Shown: positions 7,677 through 15,759, counted from the stretch's first letter. The stretch is DNA of 24,422 nucleotides from Betaproteobacteria bacterium (GCA_029865405.1 JAOUGZ010000005.1:1-24422); one strand, 5' to 3'. The notes: generated by a model not told the origin, from the letters alone. Made by a program: numbers and translations.

Positions 7677-8129
7677 CTACTTCTTCACCGCTTCATCGCC
7701 CCTGCCCGAAGGGTAGTTGTGCGAGCCGTAGCGGATGACGAGGGTCGCCAGCGCCAGGACCAGGATGGCGCCGGTGACGTAGATCACGCCGAGATCCGGC
7801 TTCTGGTGGTGCTGCACCTCCATGATCAGCAGGCGCGTGAGCGCAGTGATGGCGACGTAGATCAGGAAGCGCACCGGCATGTGGTTGGTCTTGAAGTAGA
7901 TGCCGACCATCGCGCCCAGCTCCAGGTAGATGAAGAGCAGCAGGATGTCGTCGATGGAGGCAAGGCCTTTCACCGTCATGCCGAGGAACGCCCCCACCGC
8001 CGACCAGACGATGGTGGCGCCGATGGCGAACAAGGCAACGTAGTGGAACGTGTCGACCAGCAGGTTGCCGACGCCGTCAGCGAGGTCGTGGATGTCTTTC
8101 TGCACCGTAGTTGCCCATTTTGGTTTCAT
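7677..8129 (-). CDS. Phosphate-starvation-inducible PsiE family membrane protein
   Basis: A 150-residue inner-membrane protein with four hydrophobic segments. They run from VDTFHYVALFAIGATIVWSAV, through IDDILLLFIYLELGAMVGIYF and VRFLIYVAITALTRLLIMEV, to VIYVTGAILVLALATLVIRYG. The segment LELGAMVGIYFKTNHMPVRF is the PsiE signature. The ATG at 8129 is chosen because GGAGGG lies five bases upstream; an in-frame ATG at 8141 lacks one. E. coli psiE is induced by phosphate starvation, but its molecular role is unknown. It is divergent from the thioredoxin gene, with only 41 bp between the starts. Confidence 0.88.
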   Translation of the reverse strand: MKPKWATTVQKDIHDLADGVGNLLVDTFHYVALFAIGATIVWSAVGAFLGMTVKGLASIDDILLLFIYLELGAMVGIYFKTNHMPVRFLIYVAITALTRLLIMEVQHHQKPDLGVIYVTGAILVLALATLVIRYGSHNYPSGRGDEAVKK

Positions 8130-8170
8130 GCGGCCCTCCATAAGCCGATTCTGGCATAGGCTTCGCTGCC

Positions 8171-8497
8171 ATGAGGATCGACTACGCCGAGACCGCGCCG
8201 ACGCGCGCCGAGGTGGACGCGCTCCAGGGCGCGACGCTGCTCGAATTCGGCAGCCCGACCTGCGGCCACTGCCGGCGCGCGCAGCCGCTCATCGCGCAGG
8301 CGCTCGCCGCGCACCCGAATGTGCGCCACCTGAAGATCGCCGACGCGAGCGGCCGGCGGCTCGGGCGCTCGTTCGGCGTGAAGCTCTGGCCGACGCTGGT
8401 GCTGCTCGAGGCCGGCGCGGAAAAGGCGCGGCTCGTGCGGCCGCGCGAAGCGGCCGAGATCGCGCGGGCGCTGGAAAGCATCGACCCGGCGCGCTAG
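8171..8497 (+). CDS. Small cytoplasmic thioredoxin-fold protein
   Basis: A 108-residue thioredoxin domain with the active site FGSPTCGHCRRAQPL (CGHC, a DsbA/PDI-like dipeptide rather than the CGPC of classical thioredoxin). The cis-proline is in GVKLWPTLVLLEAG. There is no signal peptide, so it acts in the cytoplasm. The length matches single-domain thioredoxins. Which proteins it reduces cannot be said. Its TAG stop overlaps the stop of the convergent SDR gene in a shared CTAG. Confidence 0.88.
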   Translation: MRIDYAETAPTRAEVDALQGATLLEFGSPTCGHCRRAQPLIAQALAAHPNVRHLKIADASGRRLGRSFGVKLWPTLVLLEAGAEKARLVRPREAAEIARALESIDPAR

Positions 8498-9177
8498 CGC
8501 GGGTAGGCGCCGCTATTCACGTCGACGGTGCTGCCGGACACGTAGTCCGGGCTGGACGACCCGAGCCACAGGATCACCTTCGCCACTTCCTCCGGCGTGC
8601 AGGGCCGCCCCGCGTGCACCGAGCGCATGACGCCGTCCTTTCTCGATTGCGGCAACTGCTCGTACATGGCGGTGAGCGTCGGCCCGGGCGCAACCGCGTT
8701 GACCAGGACGCCGTGCCGGCCCAGCGCGCCGGCGTAGCTCTTGGTGATGTTCAGCAGTCCCGCCTTGCTCGCGCCGTACCAGAGGTCGGGATGCCCCGTG
8801 AAGGCGGCCACCGATCCCACGTTGACGATGCGCCCGGACTTTCTTTTCCTCATCTGCGGCGCGAGCGCCTCGATGAGCGCCACCGGCGCGCGCAGGTTGA
8901 CGGTGAGTATTTCCTCGAAATGCGCTTCCGGGATGTCGTCGTAGGGGTCGCAGTACAGGACGCCGGCGTTGTTCACCAGCGTGTCGATGCCGCCGAGCTT
9001 CGCGACCATCTTGCCGATGCCGCCGAGCTTGCGCAGGTCGTAGTCGACGCGCTCGCCGGTCACCTCGCCGGGAAACGCCTTGTCGAGCGACCAGACTTTC
9101 CAGCCGAGGAGCGCGAATGCCTGCGCCGTGGCGAGCCCGATGCCGCGGCCCGCGCCGGTGACCAGGACCGCCGGCAC
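8494..9177 (-). CDS. SDR family NAD(P)-dependent oxidoreductase
   Basis: A 227-residue classical short-chain dehydrogenase. It contains VLVTGAGRGIGLATAQAF (cofactor-binding TGxxxGIG), DTLVNNAGVLY (NNAG), the catalytic set NVGSVAAF (Ser), WYGASKAG (YxxxK), and APGPTLTAMY after the active site. The C-terminal SSPDYVSGSTVDVNSG is typical of the family. It begins at GTG one base after the stop of the DapA-family gene, so the two are translationally coupled and probably act on the same pathway. The substrate is unknown. Confidence 0.9.
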   Translation of the reverse strand: MPAVLVTGAGRGIGLATAQAFALLGWKVWSLDKAFPGEVTGERVDYDLRKLGGIGKMVAKLGGIDTLVNNAGVLYCDPYDDIPEAHFEEILTVNLRAPVALIEALAPQMRKRKSGRIVNVGSVAAFTGHPDLWYGASKAGLLNITKSYAGALGRHGVLVNAVAPGPTLTAMYEQLPQSRKDGVMRSVHAGRPCTPEEVAKVILWLGSSSPDYVSGSTVDVNSGAYPR

Positions 9178-9178
9178 G

Positions 9179-10126
9179 CTAGCCGGCGAGCCCGGGCATC
9201 GCGAACCCGGCGGCCTTCAGCTCCGGGATCAGCGCCGCTTCCTGCGCCTGCTCCAGCTCCACCAGCGGCGGGCGCACGGTGCGCCACTGCGGGTCGTTGC
9301 CGAAATGCGCCACCACCGCCTTCAGCGCCGGGATCATCGGGTACTTCTGCATGATCTTGCGCGTCGCGCCGATGCCCGCCTGCAGCTTGTCGGCCTCGGC
9401 CGAGCGCCAGTTGCGGTACACGTTGTCGATCGGGCCGGGGTTGATGTTGCCGGTGGCGGTGATGCAGCCGACGCCGCCGCTGCGCATATTGTCGAGGAGG
9501 AACGCCTCGCTGCCCGCGAAGACGTCGAAGCCCGACTTGCCGAATTCATCCAGCATCGCCTGGGTGTTCGACCAGTCGCCGGAGGAGTCCTTCACGCCGG
9601 CGACGATGCCCGGGTATTTCGACAGCAGCCGGCCGATGAGCTTGAGCGAGATCGGCACCTGCGACACCGGCGGGATGTGATACAGGTACACGCGCAACCG
9701 CTCGTCGCCGACGCGCTCGATCACCTCGGCAAAGTAGCGGTACAGGCCCTCGTCGGTGACGCCCTTGTAATAGAAGGGCGGCAGCATGAGCACGCCGGCG
9801 CAGCCCATCTTCAGGGCGTTGGCCGTGAGGCGCACCGTGGCGGGCAGCGCGCAGTGCCCGGTGCCCGGCATCAGCGCCGCGCCGGGCACGCCCGCGTGCA
9901 GCAGCGCCGCGAGCAGCGACAGCTTCTCCTCCACCGACAGCGAGTTGGCTTCGCTGTTGGTGCCGAAGATGGCGAGACCGGAGCAGCCGTTCTTCAGCAG
10001 CCACTTGCAGTGGCGCACGAAGCGCTCGGCGTCCGGCGACAGGTCGGCCTTGAACGGCGTGATCACGGGCGAGAGCACGCCCTGCAGGCGGGCGGCGGTG
10101 CGGGGCTGGGCGGCGGTCAGGGCCAT
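9179..10126 (-). CDS. Dihydrodipicolinate synthase (DapA) family aldolase
   Basis: A 315-residue class I aldolase of the DapA/NAL superfamily. It contains GVLSPVITPFKADLSPD at the start, the GTNSEANSLSVEEK loop (in DapA GTTGESATL), the conserved tyrosine in VYLYHIPP and the Schiff-base lysine in IVAGVKDSSG. The GTNSE loop and the gene context, away from lysine genes and next to an SDR and a 2-hydroxy-acid oxidase, argue against a lysine role. A catabolic aldolase or dehydratase for a sugar acid or keto acid is likelier. The ATG at 10126 is chosen; an in-frame ATG at 10159 is possible, and neither has a clear ribosome-binding site. It is divergent from the oxidase gene at 10199. Confidence 0.85.
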   Translation of the reverse strand: MALTAAQPRTAARLQGVLSPVITPFKADLSPDAERFVRHCKWLLKNGCSGLAIFGTNSEANSLSVEEKLSLLAALLHAGVPGAALMPGTGHCALPATVRLTANALKMGCAGVLMLPPFYYKGVTDEGLYRYFAEVIERVGDERLRVYLYHIPPVSQVPISLKLIGRLLSKYPGIVAGVKDSSGDWSNTQAMLDEFGKSGFDVFAGSEAFLLDNMRSGGVGCITATGNINPGPIDNVYRNWRSAEADKLQAGIGATRKIMQKYPMIPALKAVVAHFGNDPQWRTVRPPLVELEQAQEAALIPELKAAGFAMPGLAG

Positions 10127-10198
10127 GGCGGGCTCGTGCGGGGGTAGGAAAGCCGGCATTATGCTCGCGCGCGGCGCCCTTCGGTACACTCCAGTCCC

Positions 10199-11344
10199 AT
10201 GCCCTGCCTCGAGCGCGCCCACAACATCGAGGACCTGCGCCGCATGGCGCGGCGGCGCCTGCCGCGCGCGGTGTTCGATTTCTTCGACGGCGGCGCCGAG
10301 GACGAGGTGAGCCTGCGCGAGAACCGCGCCGCCTTCGAGCGCGTGCGCCTGCTGCCCCGGGTGATGGTCGACGTGCGCCAGGTGGACACCGGCATCGAGC
10401 TGTTCGACGTCCGCGCCAACCTGCCGATGGCGATCGCGCCCACCGGCGCCATCGCCGCCGGCAGGAACGGCGCCGACCTGATGCTGGCGCGCGCGGCGCG
10501 CGCCGCCGGCATCCCCTATACGCTCGCCACGCCCGCGGGCAACTCGATCGAGGAAATCGCCGACAAGGCCGGCGGGCGCCTGTGGTTCCAGCTCTACGTG
10601 CTCAAGAGCAAGCAGTTCCGCGAGGGCCTGATCAAGCGCGCGCACGCCGCCGGCTACGAGGCGCTGCTCGTTACCGTGGACCTGGCGGTGGGCGGCAAGC
10701 GCGAGCGCGACCTGCGCAACCACTTCGTCGCGCCGTTCCGGCCTGACTGGCGCAACGCCCGCGACATGCTGTTCAAGCCGGCGTGGCTGCTCGACATGGC
10801 GCGCAACGGCCTGCCGACGATCAAGAACCTCGAAGGCATGAAGCGCTCGTCGGCGAAGATCACCGACATCGCCGCCTGGGTGGGCCGCGAGCTCGACGCC
10901 ACCTTCGACTGGCAGCAGCTCGACCGCATCCGCGAGCTGTGGCCGGGCAAGCTGCTGCTGAAGGGCGTGGTGCGCGCCGACGACGCGCGCAAGGCACTGG
11001 CGCTGGGCTGCGACGGCGTGGTGGTGTCGAACCACGGCGGGCGCCAGCTCGACGGCGCCATCGCCACGCTCGATGCGCTGCCCGCGGTGGCGAAGGCGGT
11101 GGGCACGAAGATGACCGTGCTGCTCGACGGCGGCGTGCGCCGCGGCGTCGACCTGCTCAAGGCGCGCGCGCTCGGCGCGCAGGCGGTGCTCACCGGGCGC
11201 GCGACGCTGTTTGGCGTGATGGCGGGCGGCGAGCCGGGCGCCAAGCGCGCCATCGACATCCTCGGCGGCGAGTTCGAGCGCGCGCTGCAGCTCTGCGGCG
11301 TGAGCCAGGCCGAGGACATCGGCGCGGAGCTGGTCGCGCCGTGA
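10199..11344 (+). CDS. FMN-dependent alpha-hydroxy-acid oxidase/dehydrogenase (LldD/GlcO family)
   Basis: A 381-residue FMN TIM barrel: RRRLPRAVFDFFDGGAEDE at the N-terminus, the FMN-contacting APTGAIAAG, LWFQLYVLKSKQF, LLVTVDLAVGGKRERDLRNHF, LLKGVVRADDARKAL, and the catalytic VVVSNHGGRQLDGA with the base His and substrate-binding Arg. VLLDGGVRRGVDLLKA binds FMN phosphate. Members oxidise L-lactate, glycolate or mandelate to the 2-oxo acid. Several membrane-bound members pass electrons to quinone, while soluble members use oxygen; the basic insert at NHFVAPFRPDWRNARDML could be membrane-associated. It shares a four-base GTGA overlap with the following hydroxylase, so they are one operon. Confidence 0.93.
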   Translation: MPCLERAHNIEDLRRMARRRLPRAVFDFFDGGAEDEVSLRENRAAFERVRLLPRVMVDVRQVDTGIELFDVRANLPMAIAPTGAIAAGRNGADLMLARAARAAGIPYTLATPAGNSIEEIADKAGGRLWFQLYVLKSKQFREGLIKRAHAAGYEALLVTVDLAVGGKRERDLRNHFVAPFRPDWRNARDMLFKPAWLLDMARNGLPTIKNLEGMKRSSAKITDIAAWVGRELDATFDWQQLDRIRELWPGKLLLKGVVRADDARKALALGCDGVVVSNHGGRQLDGAIATLDALPAVAKAVGTKMTVLLDGGVRRGVDLLKARALGAQAVLTGRATLFGVMAGGEPGAKRAIDILGGEFERALQLCGVSQAEDIGAELVAP

Positions 11345-12543
11345 GCGCGCGGCCCGCCCTCGTTCTGGGCGGCGGCATCGGCGGGCTCGCCGCGGCGCTG
11401 GCGCTCGCGCAGAAGGGCTGCCGCGTGCGCCTGTTCGAGCAGGGATCGGAATTGAAGGAGATCGGCGCCGGCATCCAGCTCGGGCCGAACGTCTACCACA
11501 TGTTCGAGGTGCTCGGCCTCACCGCGGCCATCGAGCGCTGGTCGGCGCACCCCGAAAACCTCGTCATGATGGATGCGCTCACCGGCGAGGAAGTAACGCG
11601 CCTGCCGGTGGGCAGCGAGGCGTTCCGCAAGCGCTTTCGCGGCTATCCCTACGGCGTCATCCATCGCGGCGACCTGTACCAGGTGCTGCTCGAAGCCTGC
11701 CGCGCGCAAGAGAACGTCGAGCTGAACGAAAAGCGCAAGGGCCTATCCTTCGAGGACAAGGGCGATCGCATCGTGCTGCGCATGGAAGGCGGCGAGGCGA
11801 TCGAGGGCGCCTGCCTCATCGGCGCGGACGGCCTGTGGTCGAAGGTGCGCGCGCAGATCCTCGGCGACGGCAAGCCGCGCGTCTCGGGCCACATCGCCTA
11901 CCGCGCGGTGCTGCCGCGCGCGGAAGTGCCCGACGACCTCTGGCAGAACAACGTCGTGCTGTGGGCGGGGCCGAAGACGCACCTCGTGCACTATCCGTTG
12001 CGCCGCGGCGAGCTCTACAACCTGGTGGCGGTGTTCCACAGCGACCGCTACGAGGAAGGCTGGGACGTCTACGGCGACACCGAGGAGCTCGGGCGCAAGT
12101 TCGAGAACGAGCGCCCCGAGGTGCGGCGGCTGCTGGAAAAGATCAACGTCTGGAAGATGTGGGTGCTGTGCGATCGCGAGCCGGCGCGGCGCTGGTCGAA
12201 GGGGCGCGCGACGCTGCTCGGGGACGCCGCGCACCCGACGCTGCAATACCTTGCGCAGGGCGCGAACATGGCGATCGAGGACGCGGTGGTGCTCGCCGCG
12301 TACGCCGAGATCACCGGCTTCGACTGGGAGAAGACGTTCAAGCTGTACGAGGACGCGCGCTACAAGCGCACGGCGCGCGTGCAGATCATGTCGCGCTACT
12401 ACGGCGATGCGTACCACGCCGCCGGCGTGGTACGCGAGCTGAGGAACGACATCCTCGCCCCCGTGCCGGGCGCGCCGCCCGATTTCGACGGCGTGGCCTG
12501 GCTCTACAATGGCATCACGCTGCCTCAGGCGGCGAAGAGGTGA
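11341..12543 (+). CDS. FAD-dependent 3-hydroxybenzoate 6-hydroxylase-like monooxygenase
   Basis: A 400-residue group A flavin monooxygenase starting at GTG in a GTGA overlap. It has the FAD motif ALVLGGGIGGLAAALALAQKG (GxGxxG), the EIGAGIQLGPNVYHMFEVLG block, the second motif CLIGADGLWSKVR (DG), and the third GRATLLGDAAHPTLQYLAQGANMAIEDA (GD). The residues around EIGAGIQLGPN, together with length, fit 3-hydroxybenzoate 6-monooxygenase, which makes gentisate from 3-hydroxybenzoate with NADH and oxygen. Salicylate 1-monooxygenase is the main alternative. No gentisate dioxygenase is in the window, so the pathway cannot be closed here. The 3' end overlaps the convergent eboF by 19 bp. Confidence 0.88.
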   Translation: MSARPALVLGGGIGGLAAALALAQKGCRVRLFEQGSELKEIGAGIQLGPNVYHMFEVLGLTAAIERWSAHPENLVMMDALTGEEVTRLPVGSEAFRKRFRGYPYGVIHRGDLYQVLLEACRAQENVELNEKRKGLSFEDKGDRIVLRMEGGEAIEGACLIGADGLWSKVRAQILGDGKPRVSGHIAYRAVLPRAEVPDDLWQNNVVLWAGPKTHLVHYPLRRGELYNLVAVFHSDRYEEGWDVYGDTEELGRKFENERPEVRRLLEKINVWKMWVLCDREPARRWSKGRATLLGDAAHPTLQYLAQGANMAIEDAVVLAAYAEITGFDWEKTFKLYEDARYKRTARVQIMSRYYGDAYHAAGVVRELRNDILAPVPGAPPDFDGVAWLYNGITLPQAAKR

Positions 12544-13913
12544 TCGAGCACCAGCTGCTTGAAGGCGGTGGCCTGCACCGCGCCAGCCGGCAATAGAGTT
12601 CCTTTCGAGCTGATGACCAGCGGCCCGTGCTGCGGGTCGTCGGTGAGCCGCCCGTGCGAGCCCTTGACGAGCGCGCTGTCCTTCAGCGAGATCACGTCCA
12701 TCAGCGTGCGCAGGCCGAGCTTCCTCTTCGCCAGGCGCCACGCGCTGGCGAGCTTCGGCGCCGCGAGCGCCGGATCGAAGAACAGCTCCACCGGGTCGTA
12801 GCCGGGCTTGCGATGGATGTCGACGGTGCGCGCGAAGTCCGGCGCCAGGCGGTCCTCGAGCCAGTAGTAATAGCTGAACCACCGGTCGGCCTTCGAGATC
12901 GCCACCAGCTCGCCCGAGCGCGCATGATCGAGGCCGACCTCACGCTTGCCGGCGTCGTCCAGCACGCGCTCGACGCCGTCGAGCTTTTCCAGCAGCGCGC
13001 GCACTTCGGCGAGCCGGCTGCGATCGTTGACGTAGACGTGGGCGATCTGGTGGTCGGCGACGGCGAAGGCCGCGCTCGCGCCCGCGTCCAGGATCTCGCG
13101 CCCGTGCTCCTCGGGCCGCACGGCGATCAGCCCCGCCTCGCGCAGCGCGCGGTTGATGTGCACCGCGTCCGTCACCGGCGTGATGCCGTACTCCGAGACC
13201 ACGATCACGTCGCGGCCGCTCACGGCGCAATAGTCGATCAGGGTGCCGCACACTGCGTCGAGCTCGCGCAGGTCCTGCTGTACGCGCGGGTGCGCAAGAT
13301 CGGGCCCGAGGCGCTGCAGGTTGTAGTCGAGGTGCGGCAGGTAGGTGAGCGCGAGCGTCGGGTTGCGCGTCTGCATGACGTGCAGCGTCGCCTGCGCGAT
13401 CCACTCGGTCGAGCTGATGTCGGTGAGCGGCCCCCAGAACTTGAAGAGGGGAAACGGCCCGAGCTTCGCGTCGAGCTCGTCGTGCAGTTCATGGGGGTGC
13501 GCGTAGTGATCCGGAATCTTGCGCCCGTCGGCCGGGTACATCGGGCGCGGCGTCGCGCTCCAGTCTGCGCTCGAGTACATGTTGTACCACCAGAACATCT
13601 TCGCGCAGGTGAACGTCGCATCGCGCGCCTTCGCCGCCTCCCAGAGCTTCTCGCCGGCAACGAGGCGGTTCGACTGGCGCCACAGCCAGACTTCCGACAG
13701 GTCCCTGAAATACCAGCCGTTGGCGACGATGCCGTGCCCGCTCGGCGCGAGTCCGGTGACGAGCGTCGATTGCACGCTGCAGGTCACCGCCGGCGTCACC
13801 GTGCGCAGCGGCCGCAGGCCGCCGCGCGCCGCGAGGCGCTGCAGATGGGGCGTGAACTCGCCGATCAGCGCCGGCGCGAGTCCGACCGCGAGGATGACGA
13901 GCGCCGGATGCAT
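12525..13913 (-). CDS. eboF: EboF-type alkaline phosphatase/nucleotide pyrophosphatase family protein
   Basis: A 462-residue protein of the alkaline-phosphatase fold, the phosphodiesterase-like subfamily found in ebo clusters. Recognisable blocks are TVTPAVTCSVQSTLVTGLAP (nucleophile Thr region), HGIVANGWYFRDLSEVW, ADGRKIPDHY, TYLPHLDYNLQRLGPD, VVSEYGITPV, VADHQIAHVYV and KGSHGRL. Compared with canonical NPP enzymes, the first strand reads VILAVGLAP where a metal-binding Asp is expected. DxxGH appears as DYNLQ, and SDHG as SEYG; the last His (GSHG) remains. Metal use, or catalysis itself, may therefore differ. There is no signal peptide. It lies divergent from eboA (32 bp between the start codons), so it is likely to be expressed with the cluster. 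Confidence 0.88.
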   Translation of the reverse strand: MHPALVILAVGLAPALIGEFTPHLQRLAARGGLRPLRTVTPAVTCSVQSTLVTGLAPSGHGIVANGWYFRDLSEVWLWRQSNRLVAGEKLWEAAKARDATFTCAKMFWWYNMYSSADWSATPRPMYPADGRKIPDHYAHPHELHDELDAKLGPFPLFKFWGPLTDISSTEWIAQATLHVMQTRNPTLALTYLPHLDYNLQRLGPDLAHPRVQQDLRELDAVCGTLIDYCAVSGRDVIVVSEYGITPVTDAVHINRALREAGLIAVRPEEHGREILDAGASAAFAVADHQIAHVYVNDRSRLAEVRALLEKLDGVERVLDDAGKREVGLDHARSGELVAISKADRWFSYYYWLEDRLAPDFARTVDIHRKPGYDPVELFFDPALAAPKLASAWRLAKRKLGLRTLMDVISLKDSALVKGSHGRLTDDPQHGPLVISSKGTLLPAGAVQATAFKQLVLDHLFAA

Positions 13914-13919
13914 GCGGCG

Positions 13920-13925
13920 TAGAAT
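13920..13925 (+). promoter_or_regulatory. Candidate -10 element upstream of eboA
   Basis: TAGAAT (5 of 6 matches to TATAAT) sits in the 32 bp between the divergent eboF and eboA starts, 20 bases before the eboA ATG. A clear -35 at 17 bp is missing; ATGACG at 13894-13899 is 20 bp away. It is the only promoter-like sequence I see for the eboA-eboB pair. Confidence 0.35.
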
Positions 13926-13945
13926 ATCAGCGTCATGGAGGGGCG

Positions 13946-14803
13946 ATGAGCGACGCGGCGAGGCAGCTTCTGCGCGCATGGCTGCAGCGCCAGCTGGATG
14001 CGCCGCGCGGCGCCTGGCTGGACGAGCAGCTCGCCACGCTACAGCGGGATCCCGCCGACGCCAACCTCGACATCGCACTGGGCATGATTCCGCGGCGGCT
14101 TGGCAAGGCCGCGCTCGCGCTCACCGACGCCGACCTCGCAGCCGCCGCCAAGGCGGTCCCGGACTGGGACCCGCGCGGCTGGGACGTGACCGACGCGGCG
14201 CGCATCCTCGTGCTCGCCGGGCTGCCGGCGCGGCCCAGGCCGTTCGCGGATCGCTTTCGCGCGCTGTGCAGCGCCGCCGACGTCGCCGAGCTGGTGACGC
14301 TGTACCGGGGGCTGCCGCTCTACCCGGAGCCCGCGGCGCTCGAAGAGCAGGTCGGCGAAGGCCTGCGCAGCAACATGCGCGTGGTGTTCGAGGCGATCGC
14401 GCACCGCAACCCGTATCCGAAGGCGCATTTCGACGACCACCGCTGGAACCACATGGTGCTGAAGGCACTGTTCATCGGCAGCCCGCTCGCGCCGATCCAG
14501 GGCCTGGACGAGCGCGCCAACCCGCAGCTCGCGCGCATCATGTGCGACTTTGCGCACGAGCGCTGGGCCGCCGGGCGGCCGGTGCCGTTCGAGATCTGGC
14601 GCTGCGTCGGGCCGTTCGCCGAAGGCGCGGCGCTCGAAGACCTGGCGCGGGTGCTCGCGAGCGGCGAGATGCGCGAGCAGCGCGCGGCGGCGCTGGCGCT
14701 CGCGGCGAGCCCGGACCGCCGCGCGGCCAGGATGTTGCGCGACGTGCCGGCGCTCGCCGGCGAGATCTCGGGCAAGCGCCTCACCTGGGCGACACTGCAG
14801 TAG
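13946..14803 (+). CDS. eboA: EboA domain-containing protein
   Basis: A 285-residue, largely alpha-helical cytoplasmic protein of the EboA family, which has no known catalytic motif. Landmarks are DIALGMIPRRLGKAALALTD near residue 43, PRGWDVTDAARILVLAGLP at about 77-95, LPLYPEPAALEEQVGEGLRS at about 123-142, AIAHRNPYPKAHFDDHRWNHMVLKALFIG at about 151-179, and LDERANPQLARIMCDFAHERWAAGR. Tail segments EQRAAALALAASPDR and RMLRDVPAL resemble HEAT-like helices. A ribosome-binding GGAGGGG is 2-8 bases upstream. EboA marks the ebo cluster, and is required with the other ebo genes for scytonemin precursor export in Nostoc. It starts the plus-strand run eboA-eboB. Confidence 0.9.
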   Translation: MSDAARQLLRAWLQRQLDAPRGAWLDEQLATLQRDPADANLDIALGMIPRRLGKAALALTDADLAAAAKAVPDWDPRGWDVTDAARILVLAGLPARPRPFADRFRALCSAADVAELVTLYRGLPLYPEPAALEEQVGEGLRSNMRVVFEAIAHRNPYPKAHFDDHRWNHMVLKALFIGSPLAPIQGLDERANPQLARIMCDFAHERWAAGRPVPFEIWRCVGPFAEGAALEDLARVLASGEMREQRAAALALAASPDRRAARMLRDVPALAGEISGKRLTWATLQ

Positions 14804-14832
14804 ACTTGGACGAGCCAAACGAGGATCCCGCC

Positions 14833-15759
14833 ATGATGCTGATCGATCCGCATGCGCACATGATTTCGCGTACCACCGACGACTACGAGGCCATGGCGGC
14901 CTCGGGCGTCGTCGCCGTCATCGAGCCGGCGTTCTGGATCGGCCAGCCGCGCACCAACGTCGGTTCCTACCTCGACTACCTGTCCTCGATCGTGGGCTTC
15001 GAGCGCTTTCGCGCCAGCCAGTTCGGCATCCGCCACTACTGCACCATCGGCCTTAACTCCAAGGAAGCGAACAACGAGGCGCTCGCCGAGGGCGTGATGG
15101 AGCTGATCCCGCGCTTCGCGCTGAAGGAGGGCGTGGTGGCGATCGGCGAGATCGGCTACGACGAGCAGTCGGCGCTCGAGGACAAGTACTACCGGCTGCA
15201 GCTGGAGCTCGCCAAGAAGCTCGACCTGCCGGTCATGATCCACACCCCGCACCGCGACAAGAAGCGCGGCACCTCGCGCTCGATGGACGTGTGCGACGAG
15301 CACGGGCTCGACCCGCGCAAGGTGGTGGTCGACCACAACAACGAGGAGACGGTGAAGGAGACGCTCGAGCGCGGCTACTGGGCGGCGTTCTCCATTTACC
15401 CCAGTACCAAGATGGGTAATGCGCGCATGGTGGAGATCCTCCGGCAGTACGGCGCGACGCGGGTGATCGTGGATTCCGCTTGCGACTGGGGCATTTCGGA
15501 GCCCCTGGGCGTCGCCAAGACCGCCAGGCTTGCACTGCAACAAGGCATCCCGGAAGAAGATGTCAGGCTTGCCTGCTAGCAGAACGCGCTCGAGGCCTAC
15601 GGCCAGAGCGGGCAGATGAAGGAAGAGGACTGGCTCAATCCCGTCGCCATCGACCAGCGTGCTGTCTTTGAAGGCAATTCCATCCTGCGCGGCGGGCGCG
15701 AGCCGAAGGTCGACGCCGGCAAGAGCCGGCGCACGATGGACGATCTGATAATCGAATAG
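14833..15759 (+). CDS. eboB: EboB, TatD-type metal-dependent hydrolase, with in-frame TAG at codon 249
   Basis: A TatD-like TIM-barrel amidohydrolase of the ebo cluster, starting MMLIDPHAHM (DPHAH metal motif). Further ligands are the Glu in VVAIGEIGYDEQS, the His in PVMIHTPHRDK, the Asp/His in VVVDHNNEETV, and the Asp in VIVDSACDWGISEPLG. After 248 codons the frame meets TAG (15577-15579), then continues without a break for 59 codons to a TAG at 15757. The tail has a plausible family C-terminus: QNALEAYGQSGQ, then MKEEDWLNP and VFEGNSILRGGREP. The whole would be about 308 residues, close to the usual length. GAGGA lies seven bases before the ATG. Whether the break is a real mutation, readthrough or a sequencing error is open. 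The protein lacking the tail would keep all metal ligands. Confidence 0.85.
15577..15579 (+). other. In-frame amber codon inside eboB
   Basis: TAG between TGC (Cys248) and CAG within a conserved coding stretch. Its sequence neighbourhood CTGCTAGCAG is a ten-base palindrome. TAG is a normal stop for at least ten genes in this window, so codon reassignment is unlikely. A one-base change from TGG, TAC/TAT or CAG would create it. Confidence 0.9.

Noticed and set aside
12627..13922. Long plus-strand open frame opposite eboF (over 400 codons)
   Set aside because: Its product is arginine/alanine/valine-rich with no domain, whereas the minus strand encodes a clear alkaline-phosphatase-fold protein. 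GC-rich DNA leaves antisense frames open by chance.
15577..15579. Pyrrolysine or other recoding of TAG in eboB
   Set aside because: TAG ends at least ten other genes in the window, and no Pyl genes are expected in this type of bacterium.
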